Position numbers and translations under genes: made by a program. DNA of 64,000 bases from Arion vulgaris (lineage: Eukaryota > Mollusca > Gastropoda > Stylommatophora > Arionidae): NCBI GenBank assembly GCA_020796225.1, contig CM036764.1:25766233-25830232 (forward strand), in the 5' to 3' direction. Below, piece by piece: positions 55,929 to 64,000 of the stretch; positions within the stretch are counted from its first letter, which is position 1, and each line of letters begins with the position of its first letter. Under the pieces are notes generated by a model. That model made no database searches. It was not told where the DNA came from and saw nothing but the letters and a program-made list of their open reading frames with translations.

Positions 55929-56181
55929 ATGTGAACTTCTGTAGCTTAAGTGTTAGTGAGCTTGATCACAACCCGAGCGTACCTGGTTCAAACTCTGTGG
56001 CAGGCAGTTTGGAAGAAAATTAGTTTCCGTGGGATTTTTACGAAAGGTTAAAAATAGACCTCACCGTTCAGAAAGAAATTGCAAACTACTGAACGTATAA
56101 GTGGTGCCGAGAAAATCAGCGACTCGTTTACTGTGGTTGATGACTACGTTCTGTAAAGGATATGCCATGATATTTATTTGC
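55929..56181 (+). mobile_element. SINE-E copy with 8-bp TSD
   Basis: Head TTCTGTAGCTTAAGTGTTAGTGAGC and CCTGGTTCAAACTC; body AAATAGACCTCACCGTTCAG, GCAAACTACTGAACGTATAAG, AAATCAGCGACTCGTTTAC and TTCTGTAAAGGATATGCC. AGAAACAT flanks it (55921-55928, 56182-56189). Confidence 0.9.
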
Positions 56182-56565
56182 AGAAACATGGACATTGAAT
56201 AAGCATTTGAAAGACAGCATTAATACCTTTGAGATGTGGATACACGGAAGAATAGAGCGTAATCCACTGGAGGAAAAAGACACAAATAAAGAAATTCTAG
56301 AAAAAAAAAAACATGGAAGGAAGGTTTACCACAGGAAATAAAAATCAAACAAAATATTTAGGACCCACAAAAATTATGATGCGTCGGTCAAAAATTAATT
56401 TAAGGGGCGCGTTGAAGCGAAGGCGGGCAATACCAAGATACTAGTGTGAGAGAAACATCAAGAGATGAACAAATTACAGCCTGAGAGAATGCAATATCAA
56501 GACAAGAGAAAGAAATGTTCATTTAGTTCAATTGCCACCAATCTTCGAAAACGGTATTTGATGAT

Positions 56566-56570
56566 GATAT

Positions 56571-56602
<32 letters not shown>

Positions 56603-56628
56603 CGAGAGAAAGAGAGATCGAGAGAGAG
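56566..56628. repeat. (TA) then (GA) microsatellite
   Basis: A TA run followed by GAGAGAAAGAGAG. Confidence 0.95.
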
Positions 56629-56821
56629 ATCACATTTACTATCCCCCGAATGGCCAAATGCTCTCAAATAGTTCGTGTCAAGTCTTTCTATCTATATCTT
56701 TCTTTTGTAGCGTTCCGTTAAAGGGGTTTGAAAGCTGAAGAATATTCTGTACTCATTCTTTATATTTGAGCAGCGTATGTATTTCGGCCCAACGTCTTGG
56801 AGTGGTATATATATGGGTTTG

Positions 56822-57025
56822 TCGCCCGTCTGCCCAGCGTGTTCGTAGCTCGTTGGACTACGGGTGACTATCCCTCTGTGTGTGCGGTTCAATTCCGCTG
56901 GATGGCAGAAAAAGCCACAGATTCCCCAGATTTACGTGTTCGTGGCACCGAACCGAAGTGCTACGATGTCCATGGCACCGAGCAGAAGAGCTAAAAGCTC
57001 AAGTGCTTCTGGATCGGAAAAAAAA
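56822..57025 (+). mobile_element. SINE-H copy, 11-bp TSD, poly(A)
   Basis: Head GTTCGTAGCTCGTTGGACTACG (A box) and TGTGCGGTTCAATTCCGC (B box). Body GCAGAAAAAGCCACAGATTCC, GTGTTCGTGGCACCGAACCG and AAGTGCTTCTGGATCGG, ending in nine A. ATATGGGTTTG is duplicated exactly at 56811-56821 and 57026-57036. The second copy is at 59636-59858. Confidence 0.93.
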
Positions 57026-57059
57026 ATATGGGTTTGAAAGGTGATTAAACAGGTTTTAA

Positions 57060-57312
57060 ATTAGTTTTAAAGTCGTGGTATTGATTTCATTGTACCGGGT
57101 TTTACCCCATATGGCTCGGTCCCTTTCCGCAGAAATGACACGCCACCTGCAGAGAATATTGCACAAAGTACGAACTCCGTAGCTCCAACAACAATCCTGG
57201 GGTCTCTGGAAAAAACTACACTCGTAAACAGAACGGCGCGGTCCAGAATCGAACCCACGACCTTCGACTCACAAGGCAAAGGGTTTAACCACTTAGCCAC
57301 AGAGAACCCCTA
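57060..57312 (-). mobile_element. SINE-F copy, tRNA-headed
   Basis: Minus strand: TCTGTGGCTAAGTGGTTAAACC (A box), GTCGTGGGTTCGATTCTGG (B box), then AGACCCCAGGATTGTTGTTGG, TTCTCTGCAGGTGGCGTGTC and CCCGGTACAATGAAATCAA. The best tRNA-like head in the window. A 77-codon frame over it is an artefact. Confidence 0.88.
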
Positions 57313-57490
57313 GCGTTCCATGTCTTCTTTATTGCACTAATCTCTGCCTCCAAATCTCTTTTTTTCAACCTCCCTCTTTTTCGTTTGCCATGTGGGTTCC
57401 AGTAAAATGCCCTTCTTGTTATACTCCCCGGGGTTTTCTCATTGGTTGCCCTGTCCAGAGCAAGCAATTTTTCTTCATCTCTTTATTCAC
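57313..57490 (-). mobile_element. LINE C-terminal remnant
   Basis: Minus strand: DEEKLLALDRATNEKTPGSI, TRRAFYWNPHGKRKRGRLKK and DLEAEISAIKKTWN. Same subfamily as 1-420. It abuts the 22-bp array, whose unit comes from it. Confidence 0.8.
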
Positions 57491-57660
57491 TAGAATCTAT
57501 TTCTTTATTCACTAGACTCTATCTCTTTATTCACTAGAATCTATCTCTTTATTCACTAGAATCTATCTCTTTATTCACTAGAATCTATCTCTTTATTCAC
57601 TAGAATCTATCTCTTTATTCACTAGAATCTATCTCTATATTCACTAGAATCGATCTCTTT
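57478..57660. repeat. 22-bp array, about 8 units, derived from LINE coding sequence
   Basis: The unit is TCTTTATTCACTAGAATCTATC. Its complement, GATTCTAGTGAATAAAGAG, corresponds to the RQIPVNEE codons of the LINE tail (GATTCCAGTGAACGAAGAG at 1-420). Confidence 0.93.
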
Positions 57661-57737
57661 CTCTACATAGGATTTCAGGTTTTCAGGTTGCTGCTTCATA
57701 TAAAACAATTTATTTTATCACAGTTTTGCGGTCGTGT

Positions 57738-57995
57738 GTTACCGGGCCCACGGGGGAGCAAAGAATAGTTACACTGCGATCTACAAGGCATGTCATAAAA
57801 GGGGATTGAGGTAGGGAGCGCCTAGGGAGACTACCCTAGTAACTAGAAAGCGTCGCAGAAATCGGATATGCTAGCCTACTTGTACGCGCCTAACTAACAC
57901 AGGATACAATCGCTCTTAGGATCAGATCACATACACATCACAAAGAGTCGTTAACAAGTAGTGTATATGATGAGTTCCAAGAAGAAGAAGAAGAG
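57738..57995 (+). mobile_element. SINE-B copy
   Basis: CAAAGAATAGTTACACTGCGA, AAGGCATGTCATAAAAGGGG, CGCAGAAATCGGATATGCTAGC, ACAATCGCTCTTAGGATCAG and an AAGAAGAAGAAGAAG tail. Confidence 0.88.
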
Positions 57996-58016
57996 TGCAG
58001 TTTGTATATTGTGATC

Positions 58017-58631
58017 TTTGTGTTACGAGACTCAACAGTCAACTTTGTGTTACGAGACTCAACAGTCAACTTTGTGTTACGAGACTCAACAGTCAACTTT
58101 GTGTTACGAGACTCAACAGTCAACTTTGTGTTACGAGACTCAACAGTCAACTTTGTGTTACGAGACTCAACAGTCAACTTTGTGTTACGAGACTCAACAG
58201 TCAACTTTGTGTTACGAGACTCAACAGTCAACTTTGTGTTACGAGACTCAACAGTCAACTTTGTGTTACGAGACTCAACAGTCAACTTTGTGTTACGAGA
58301 CTCAACAGTCAACTTTGTGTTACGAGACTCAACAGTCAACTTTGTGTTACGAGACTCAACAGTCAACTTTGTGTTACGAGACTCAACAGTCAACTTTGTG
58401 TTACGAGACTCAACAGTCAACTTTGTGTTACGAGACTCAACAGTCAACTTTGTGTTACGAGACTCAACAGTCAACTTTGTGTTACGAGACTCAACAGTCA
58501 ACTTTGTGTTACGAGACTCAACAGTCAACTTTGTGTTACGAGACTCAACAGTCAACTTTGTGTTACGAGACTCAACAGTCAACTTTGTGTTACGAGACTC
58601 AACAGTCAACTTTTTGTTACGAGACTCAACA
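58017..58631. repeat. 27-bp array, 23 nearly identical units
   Basis: The unit is TTTGTGTTACGAGACTCAAC then AGTCAAC. Only the last unit differs (TTTTTGTTAC). Period 27 is nine codons; all three plus frames and one minus frame stay open for 207-226 codons. These are artefacts. The near-perfect units mean very recent amplification. Confidence 0.98.
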
Positions 58632-58931
58632 GCTGTTGTAGAACAAAGTCAATTTCATTTAATGATACAACATAGCATTTAACATTGAGATAAACAGTTT
58701 ATAATCATCTCTAACTTTCTTATCTAAATTTGCATCTGCATTTTGCTTCTACTTCGATTATTCATCTCTATGTTTATCTTTTTCATCTCTATGCTCATCT
58801 TTTTGAAGTAGATTTGCAAGAATTTTAAATCTTCATTGCGGTTTAAGTGGATCCATTTTACTGTAAATTGTTCTCCTGTATGTTTAGTGTAAGCAATAAT
58901 CCTTTGCCTTGTTGTATAGAATCAATGGTCG

Positions 58932-59170
58932 CCCGAGTGGTTACCGGAGCCCAAATTGGGGTGTAAAGAATAGAACCACTGCTACCTGCCACGCATGTCG
59001 TAAGAGGCGGCTAAGGAGGTTGGTGTTGGGGGCCAGCTACCCCACACCGTAAAAACACTAGATGGCTACAGAACGGAGAGCGAACCGAGTAAACGCTGGC
59101 CGAAACCGGACACATCGCCCGAAGGATAAGCACCAGAGCTCTAAATGGTGCTGAATATGTGATGTAAAAC
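58932..59170 (+). mobile_element. SINE-I, diverged relative of SINE-B
   Basis: TGTAAAGAATAGAACCACTGC, CACGCATGTCGTAAGAGGCGG and CCAGCTACCCC match the SINE-B 5' half. The remainder (GGCCGAAACCGG, GAAGGATAAGCACCAG) differs. GGTCGCCCGAGTGGTTACCGG at the start resembles an A box. Confidence 0.65.
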
Positions 59171-59635
59171 ACACCAATGCTAAGACTGCATTTTTCAGAT
59201 TTTCACATGAATAGAATTTATGAGATCTGTTACATCAGTCTGGGTGGTGATCGCGAGAGAGAGAGAGAGAGAGAGAGAGAGAATCAGTGGTTCCAAATAA
59301 CTACGATTGTTTGGAAAGTTTGAATTGTAAATCTCTTTTGATAAGGCTAAAGTATTCTTTTGATTTTTGATAGTTGCTTGTAATTGGACGTTGTAACGAC
59401 CATGATAAAACATCAATCGATGGAAGTAACATGTTTACACTTAAATGGCAAACAACTCACGCTTTTTCTTCAAACCTCAGAAATGTGATACAATTACACT
59501 TAAAAAGTTATTTTCTAGTTACAATTGATGAGCAATTTTTGCATTCCACAAAGTCATTATAATTCTTCTTCTTCTTCGAGCCTCAGGAATTATAAAATTT
59601 TTCGCTCTTTTCCTTATAGTGCAATGAGGGGCTCC
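59171..59635. other. no gene; (GA) microsatellite at 59253-59283
   Basis: Apart from the GA run and a TTCTTCTTCTTCGAG phrase at 59564-59579, which may be a reversed GAA tail, nothing recognised. Confidence 0.5.
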
Positions 59636-59858
59636 GGAGCTTTTTTTTTTTTTTTCCTATCCAGAAGCACTTGAGCTTTTCTTCAGCTCTTCGGCTCGGT
59701 ACCATGGACATCGTAACCCTTCGGTTCGGTGCCACGAACACCGTAAATCTGGGGAATCTGTGGCTTTTTCTGCTATCCCGCGGAATTGAACCCGCACACA
59801 CAGAGGGATAGTCACCCGTAGTCCAACGCGCTACGAACACGCTGGGCAGACGGGCACC
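59636..59858 (-). mobile_element. SINE-H copy, poly(A)
   Basis: Minus strand: GCGTGTTCGTAGCGCGTTGG, TGTGCGGGTTCAATTCCGCG, GCAGAAAAAGCCACAGATTCC, AAGTGCTTCTGGATAGG, then 15 or more A. Same family as 56822-57025. Confidence 0.9.
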
Positions 59859-60247
59859 ACATGAGCTTTCTTTAAAACCTAGAAACCTCCAACAGCTCTA
59901 GACGTATAGTGATAAGTTTAGTGCTGTGGAGTCTCCTACTCTGATAGGGTTCATTGGTTATCACTGCAGTATTCTCCCATTTCTAGTGCAGTTGGAGCTT
60001 GAAAACTTCTTTTATTGATCTATTATAATTTCAAATTTATACTCTCATGTATAACCAGTTCTTTGTTGGCTGGTAATTTTTTTTCTTTTTGTACCTTTCT
60101 TTATTCTGAATCGGTCTTTAACTCGCTGTAGCAGTCTTGCTCATAAATTATCCTGGATGTACTACAACTACTGCAATTACAAACACAGATATCATTGTCA
60201 TCATTGCTAAAGCTTCGACCACTGCTGCTATTTGTTCTCTTTATCTT
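59859..60247. other. no recognised feature
   Basis: No signature seen. Confidence 0.4.
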
Positions 60248-60255
60248 ATCTAGAT

Positions 60256-60708
60256 CATAGATTCCCAAACTTTTTCGGCCCACCGCCCACTTTGCACAAC
60301 ATAAACTTTGTAACGCCCCCTCCACATTATAACAGTTTGCCAACGCCCCCTCCCACATATATACATGATCTCTTTTCTCTTTGACATAGAAAATTGATAT
60401 ATATTTCAGTCATAAATGGTCAATTTTCAAATGATTATATGCATGAAATAGAAAATTGATGAAAAATGGATCGTGTAAGATGGGCATAAGATGAATTAAA
60501 ATGCAGAATTCAATTTTAAATGATTATTCAATCGCAAAATCAAGAAAATAATTCATTAAAAATAATTTATTATTAATTTCTTCATTAAGGAGCCGCCGAC
60601 CCTACTCGCCTGAACACCCCACATTCTGAATGAATCTACTATCGACCCCCTCCCCTAGAACACTTTAGCGCTCACTGGGGGCGGTACCGTCCACTTTGGG
60701 AAACGCTG
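60256..60708. mobile_element. Buster-like hAT MITE family C, full length
   Basis: CATAGATTCCCAAACTTTTTCG at the left, TTTGGGAAACGCTG at the right; ATCTAGAT (60248-60255) and ATCTAGAC (60709-60716) form the TSD with one mismatch and central TA. Reference copy for 48691 and 55229. Confidence 0.88.
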
Positions 60709-60716
60709 ATCTAGAC

Positions 60717-61189
60717 AAACAAGGTTTCAAATTCAGTGTTTTACTATTAATTTTCTTTACAGATAAATCGTCCACAATGTGTGAAAAATATGATTCCAGG
60801 ATTAAGATACACATGTGATATAGTTCTCCTTGTAAATAAAGTCAAGAAATTGAAACAGTTAATCTTGTTTGTTATAAAGCAGTGAAGAAAACAGTGAGGA
60901 CCAGAACATTTATCTGAATACAAGAAGATTCTTCTCTGCCGCTGCTTATCTCATGTAATGTGTCGGGAGGGTGGAGGGTATATAAAGATCTTTTGTGTGT
61001 TCTATCTGGAGCGTCTTGTAAACCAAATGTTGGTTTTTGTTTGTTTTTTCGCTCACTCGCTCGCTCTCAATGAATTCAGACGTAGTCATGAAGCATAATA
61101 TCGCATATGGTTCTTGCTTGAAGATCTGCTTTTCTCACCACTAGTATCTTTCGCCTTTCCGTCGAGCATTACTCCGAATTCAGAAGTAA
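60717..61189. other. no recognised feature
   Basis: No signature seen. Confidence 0.4.
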
Positions 61190-61400
61190 AACTATTGTTG
61201 ATTTTTCTAAGGTTTGTCTTGATACCATCGGGCCTTCTTTTACCTGGTCTTCATTTTGTTTTATAGGCAGTATATTTTATGTGTATGGCTCTCTGTGGTA
61301 GACGATACGAAGACATTCTTGTAAGATGTCCAAACTAATTGTTTTGTTGTTATTTAATGAATTCCATAGCTGGTTTCATTTTTCATTATAATATATAATA
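61190..61400 (-). mobile_element. LINE C-terminal remnant
   Basis: Minus strand: KPAMEFIK, FGHLTRMSSYRLPQRAIH- and RRPDGIKTNLRKI-like segments, same subfamily as 7069-7455. Confidence 0.65.
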
Positions 61401-61402
61401 CA

Positions 61403-61690
61403 TGGAAATGAAAATTGTGGCATATCCTGTACAAGACTTTGCGATTAACCACAGAAAACGAGTCGTTGATTTTATAGGTACCACTTAAACGTTGAGTAGT
61501 TTGTCATTGCTTTCTGAACGTTGAGTAGTTTGTCATTGCTTTCTAAACGTTGTGTAGTTTGTCATTGCTTTCTGAACGTTGTGTAGTTTGTCATTGCTTT
61601 CTGAACGTTGTGTAGTTTGTCATTGCTTTCTGAACGTTGAGGTCTATTTTTACCGTTCGTAAAATTTCACGAGAACAAATTTGCTTATAA
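61403..61690 (-). mobile_element. SINE-E body with internal 29-bp expansion
   Basis: ATTGTGGCATATCCTGTACAAG, ACGAGTCGTTGATTTTATAGG and GAGGTCTATTTTTACCGTTCG are the family-E body in reverse. The CATTGCTTTCTGAACG block is expanded to five units. The head is absent. Confidence 0.85.
61491..61635. repeat. 29-bp array, 5 units, inside a SINE
   Basis: GTTGAGTAGTTTGTCATTGCTTTCTGAAC, five times (145 bp exactly), with GAG/GTG variants and one CTAAAC. Confidence 0.95.
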
Positions 61691-61704
61691 TAAACATGAA
61701 ATGA

Positions 61705-61795
61705 ATGAAATGAAAATCTTGGCATGTCCTTTTACATGACCTAGCCATCAACCACAGTAAACGAGTCGTCGATTTTCTAGAGACATAAAATAAAA
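61705..61795 (-). mobile_element. SINE-E 3' fragment
   Basis: AAAATCTTGGCATGTCC, CATCAACCACAGTAAACGAG and TCGTCGATTTTCTAG match the end of the family body. Confidence 0.75.
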
Positions 61796-62014
61796 AGATC
61801 CGGCCATCTAAGAAGAATGATGCAAAGTTGACTATCTCGATTACACACAAGAGCTAGAGATTACTTTAAGAACACGTGTAAGGTAAAAGATCAATAGATA
61901 GACAAGATCACAAATATACTAAGACAACCATGGCCCACAGCAAACATTTGATCTCACAGTTTCAGTTTGGAATATTTTGGTTGCACTCCGGACATGTTTT
62001 TATATACTCAGATC

Positions 62015-62179
62015 CAGTGGCGGCTCGTGATTAAGGGCCAGTGGGGCCGGGCCCCACCAAAAATAATGTATAACGTGTATTTGTTGTTTTATAAATTAAA
62101 ATATAGCAACCCAAAACCATGATTTGTCCGGAAAAAAATGTCTGGCCCCACCAACAGAAATGATCACGAGCCGCCACTG
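62015..62179. mobile_element. 165-bp hAT-type MITE with 8-bp TSD
   Basis: CAGTGGCGGCTCGTGAT and ATCACGAGCCGCCACTG are exact 17-bp inverted ends. CTCAGATC is duplicated at 62007-62014 and 62180-62187. Same family as 15552-15715. Confidence 0.95.
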
Positions 62180-62486
62180 CTCAGATCTCCTTCGCAACAT
62201 CTCCAACAGAGTTCAGCGCAGAGTTCAGCGACTAAACATACCAGTTCGATGTTCATTGATGAACCTATCATACATCTGTTGTGCTGCTCTTCTCTGGCTC
62301 CTCCAATCTTCAGTGCAAATCTAGCTTTTGACGTGGACTGATTTGACTACAACTAGTTTCATGGCAACTATTCGTTATGTAGCTTTGTTTTTGTAGTTAA
62401 TTTTGTATGAAGTATCAGATTAGTGATGGCTGCAACGTACATAAGAGTTGCAGCCATTTATGATATTGATAAATGGAAAATGTATA

Positions 62487-62690
62487 AACTTTTTAACGCT
62501 GTTTGTGATTTTTCTAGGCGCTATTTTACGTTCAGTAGTTTGCCATTGCTTTCTGAACTGGTGGTGTCAACGTTCTTTTGTTAAAATCCACGCGAAACAA
62601 TTTGCAACCAACCTGTCCGCAGCGTGATTCGAACTCAGAATGTCGAGGTTAATAGACCGAGTCACTAACCCCTAGGCCACAGACGCCACC
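62487..62690 (-). mobile_element. SINE-D copy with 12-bp TSD
   Basis: Minus strand: GGCGTCTGTGGCCTAGGGGTTAG, GAGTTCGAATCACGC, CAGAAAGCAATGGCAAACTACTG and GCCTAGAAAAATCACAAACAG. GGAAAATGTATA is duplicated exactly at 62475-62486 and 62691-62702. Confidence 0.93.
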
Positions 62691-62744
62691 GGAAAATGTA
62701 TACATTACAGAAATATAAGTTACTGTTAGAAATAGGTATTCTGT

Positions 62745-62960
62745 AGATGGGAGAATGGAGGATGGATGATTGTTTGCAGGTTTGGGAATGGAGAATTGAT
62801 GATTTTTTTTTAGAGACAGGGTAATGAAGGCTGGATGATTGGGGCATGTGAAGGGAGATTGGATGATTTTTGAAAGACATGTGAATGAAGACTAGATCAT
62901 AGGGGCGGCATGTGAAGGAAGATTGGATGATTTTTTAGAGACAGGTGAACGGAGAATGTA
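62745..62960. repeat. degenerate 30-60-bp repeats
   Basis: AGATTGGATGATTTTT-AGA-ACA, GTGAATGAAGACTAGATCAT and GGGGCATGTGAAGG phrases recur at variable spacing. Confidence 0.7.
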
Positions 62961-63229
62961 CAGTTGCATTGAAACAACTGAATGGAGTATGGAAGAATAT
63001 TTAGATTAATATGAATATGAAAGTTGTATGTAGACAGGTGAATGGCAGTTTCACAAGTGAACCTGTCTAAGAACAATCTCCATAACTTTTAGTTTCAACC
63101 CACACCACTCACAAATAATTCAATGTATCTCTTCTTTATCTGATCTTCTAGTCTTTGAACTTACCGTTATCGTCTAGTTTATAGCCCGGCGGCAACATGG
63201 CAAGCAGAAGACATATGTTTATATCTAGC

Positions 63230-63680
63230 ATGCATATTACGTATTGAATATTAAAGATATAGAAAGTAAATTGAATACATTTAAAAATAGATTTCTACGA
63301 AAAATAAGGAGCATAAAATGGAAGAAATTCAGGAGAGGTGATGCAATAAAGGGACTGAGATAGTATGATAAGATTACAAACGAAGAACTCAGAGAAAGAA
63401 CTAAGCAGATACCAGTGGAGAAAGAGCTAAGGAAGGGACGCTGGCAATGGATAGAAGACACATTGAGAAGACCGACCAAAAGCATCGCAAGACAGGCACT
63501 GTTTTGAAATCCGCAGGGAAAGAGAAGTAAGGAAAGGCCTAGACAGACCTGGAGAAGAGAGCTAGAGACTGATATTAAAAGGACAGGTCAAACATGGACA
63601 GAATTGGAAAGGATGGCAGGAGAGAAGAATAGCTGAAATAAGTTTATTGAAGACCTGTTGAGAGTTGAAAGGTGAAGACG
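63230..63680 (+). mobile_element. LINE C-terminal remnant, longest of its subfamily here
   Basis: KLNTFKNRFLRKIRSIKW, ITNEELRERTKQIPVEKE, RKGRWQWIEDTLRRPTKSIA, RQALF-stop-NPQGK, RPRQTWRRELETDIKRTGQ and TWTELERMAGE, ending LLRVER. It carries the same Trp-to-TGA change before NPQG as 1-420. 3' end GAAGACGAAGATG. Confidence 0.82.
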
Positions 63681-63689
63681 AAGATGCAA

Positions 63690-63955
63690 TAAAACAAATG
63701 GCTGGTCAACTAATAGTAACAACTGTTATAAGAAAAAAGAATATGGAGATATGGGAGTACACTTTAAGAAAGAACCATCCAAAAAATCATAAAACATGCA
63801 TGAGGTTGGCATGGTTCAAGAAGGAGAAGACGTGCTAGGGAAACCATGAAACAATCTTGAGTGAGATAGTCGCGAAGTATTGGACTACATTACATAGACG
63901 ATATTGAAAGGGTTGCCCAATTACCTGTACTAACTACTTGAGATGGCGATCTTCT
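63690..63955 (+). mobile_element. LINE C-terminal remnant
   Basis: GGTCAACTAATAGTAACAACTG, AAAGAATATGGAGATATGGG and ACTTTAAGAAAGAACCATCC follow the same order as TGGTCAACCACTAGTGACAAC... at 54438-54600. Strongly frameshifted. Confidence 0.65.
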
Positions 63956-63959
63956 TTTC

Positions 63960-64000
63960 ATTTTTCTTAGAACGCTCCACATCGACAACGTGTTAACGAC
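63960..64000 (-). mobile_element. SINE-B, cut by window edge
   Basis: GCTCCACATCGACAACGTGTTAACGAC matches the 3' part of SINE-B read in reverse. Confidence 0.7.

Larger units (their letters stand above)
55120..56310 (+). mobile_element. LINE post-RT remnant carrying two insertions
   Basis: Three pieces read in order. 55125-55220: LVEQLDKTSKEYGSDINV and NILFVSKEGK. 55700-55862: LDLENMIKNDGSCDKEIKKK and EMTKSTFNEMSKLL. 56185-56310: TLNKHLKDSINTFEMWI and EEKDTNKEILE. This is the usual order after the RT palm. The gaps are a hAT MITE (55229-55670) and a SINE-E (55929-56181), each with its own TSD. Confidence 0.8.

Noticed and set aside
57240..57312. Functional tRNA gene on the minus strand
   Set aside because: A and B boxes are good, but no complete acceptor stem is evident and a SINE body follows.
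58018..58675. Long repetitive ORFs (207-226 codons) on both strands
   Set aside because: They arise only because the 27-bp repeat is a multiple of three and has no stop in four frames.
1..64000. Endogenous viral element, or LTR retrotransposon with gag, protease or integrase
   Set aside because: No zinc-knuckle, integrase or LTR pair was seen; all RT sequence is of non-LTR type.

Overview
This 64-kb window is intergenic eukaryotic DNA from an AT-rich, repeat-dense invertebrate genome. I found no host protein-coding exon and no functional rRNA, tRNA or CRISPR locus. Almost everything recognisable is a transposable-element (TE) remnant or a tandem-repeat array. The mix suggests a mollusc: many endonuclease/reverse-transcriptase LINE tails, tRNA-headed SINEs, a SINE core containing CATGTCGTAAGAGGCGACT (which I recall from mollusc repeats), mariner, pogo/Tigger and hAT elements. 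This assignment comes from memory and is only moderately secure.

Layout. 1-10.2 kb: LINE remnants of both strands, several nested, plus copy 1 of a 1.3-kb non-autonomous retroposon (family A, 3696-4998). 10.2-14.7 kb: a 50-bp satellite of about 90 units. 14.7-19.0 kb: SINEs, a small hAT MITE and four shorter arrays. 19.15-22.85 kb: a full-length but dead 3.7-kb hAT transposon with an 8-bp target-site duplication (TSD). 23-33.6 kb: SINEs, LINE tails and arrays of 17, 36, 51, 40, 57 and 31 bp. 33.6-35.65 kb: a 40-bp satellite of about 51 units. 36.3-43.6 kb: family A copy 2, a Tc1/mariner-type end, a Tigger element inside a hAT MITE, SINEs and a LINE tail. 43.7-50.3 kb: a 93-bp array, GATG microsatellite, SINEs and a 25/50-bp array. 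51.1-54.2 kb: two mariners, about 1.33 kb each, with opposite coding strands. 54.2-64 kb: LINE remnants carrying nested SINE and MITE insertions, a very homogeneous 27-bp array, and more SINEs and MITEs.

The elements interact by nesting and by amplification. Insertions can be ordered because many carry intact TSDs (8 bp for hAT, TA for mariner/Tigger/MITE, 8-20 bp for retroposons). Several arrays begin inside an older TE: 57-bp and 22-bp units from reverse-transcriptase coding sequence, and 29-bp and 13-bp units from a SINE. Long apparent ORFs mostly coincide with arrays whose period is a multiple of three, and are not genes. The most novel candidates are retroposon family A, a pair of SINE families with different tRNA-like heads on one conserved body, and the TE-seeded arrays. 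All identity and copy-number statements are by eye.
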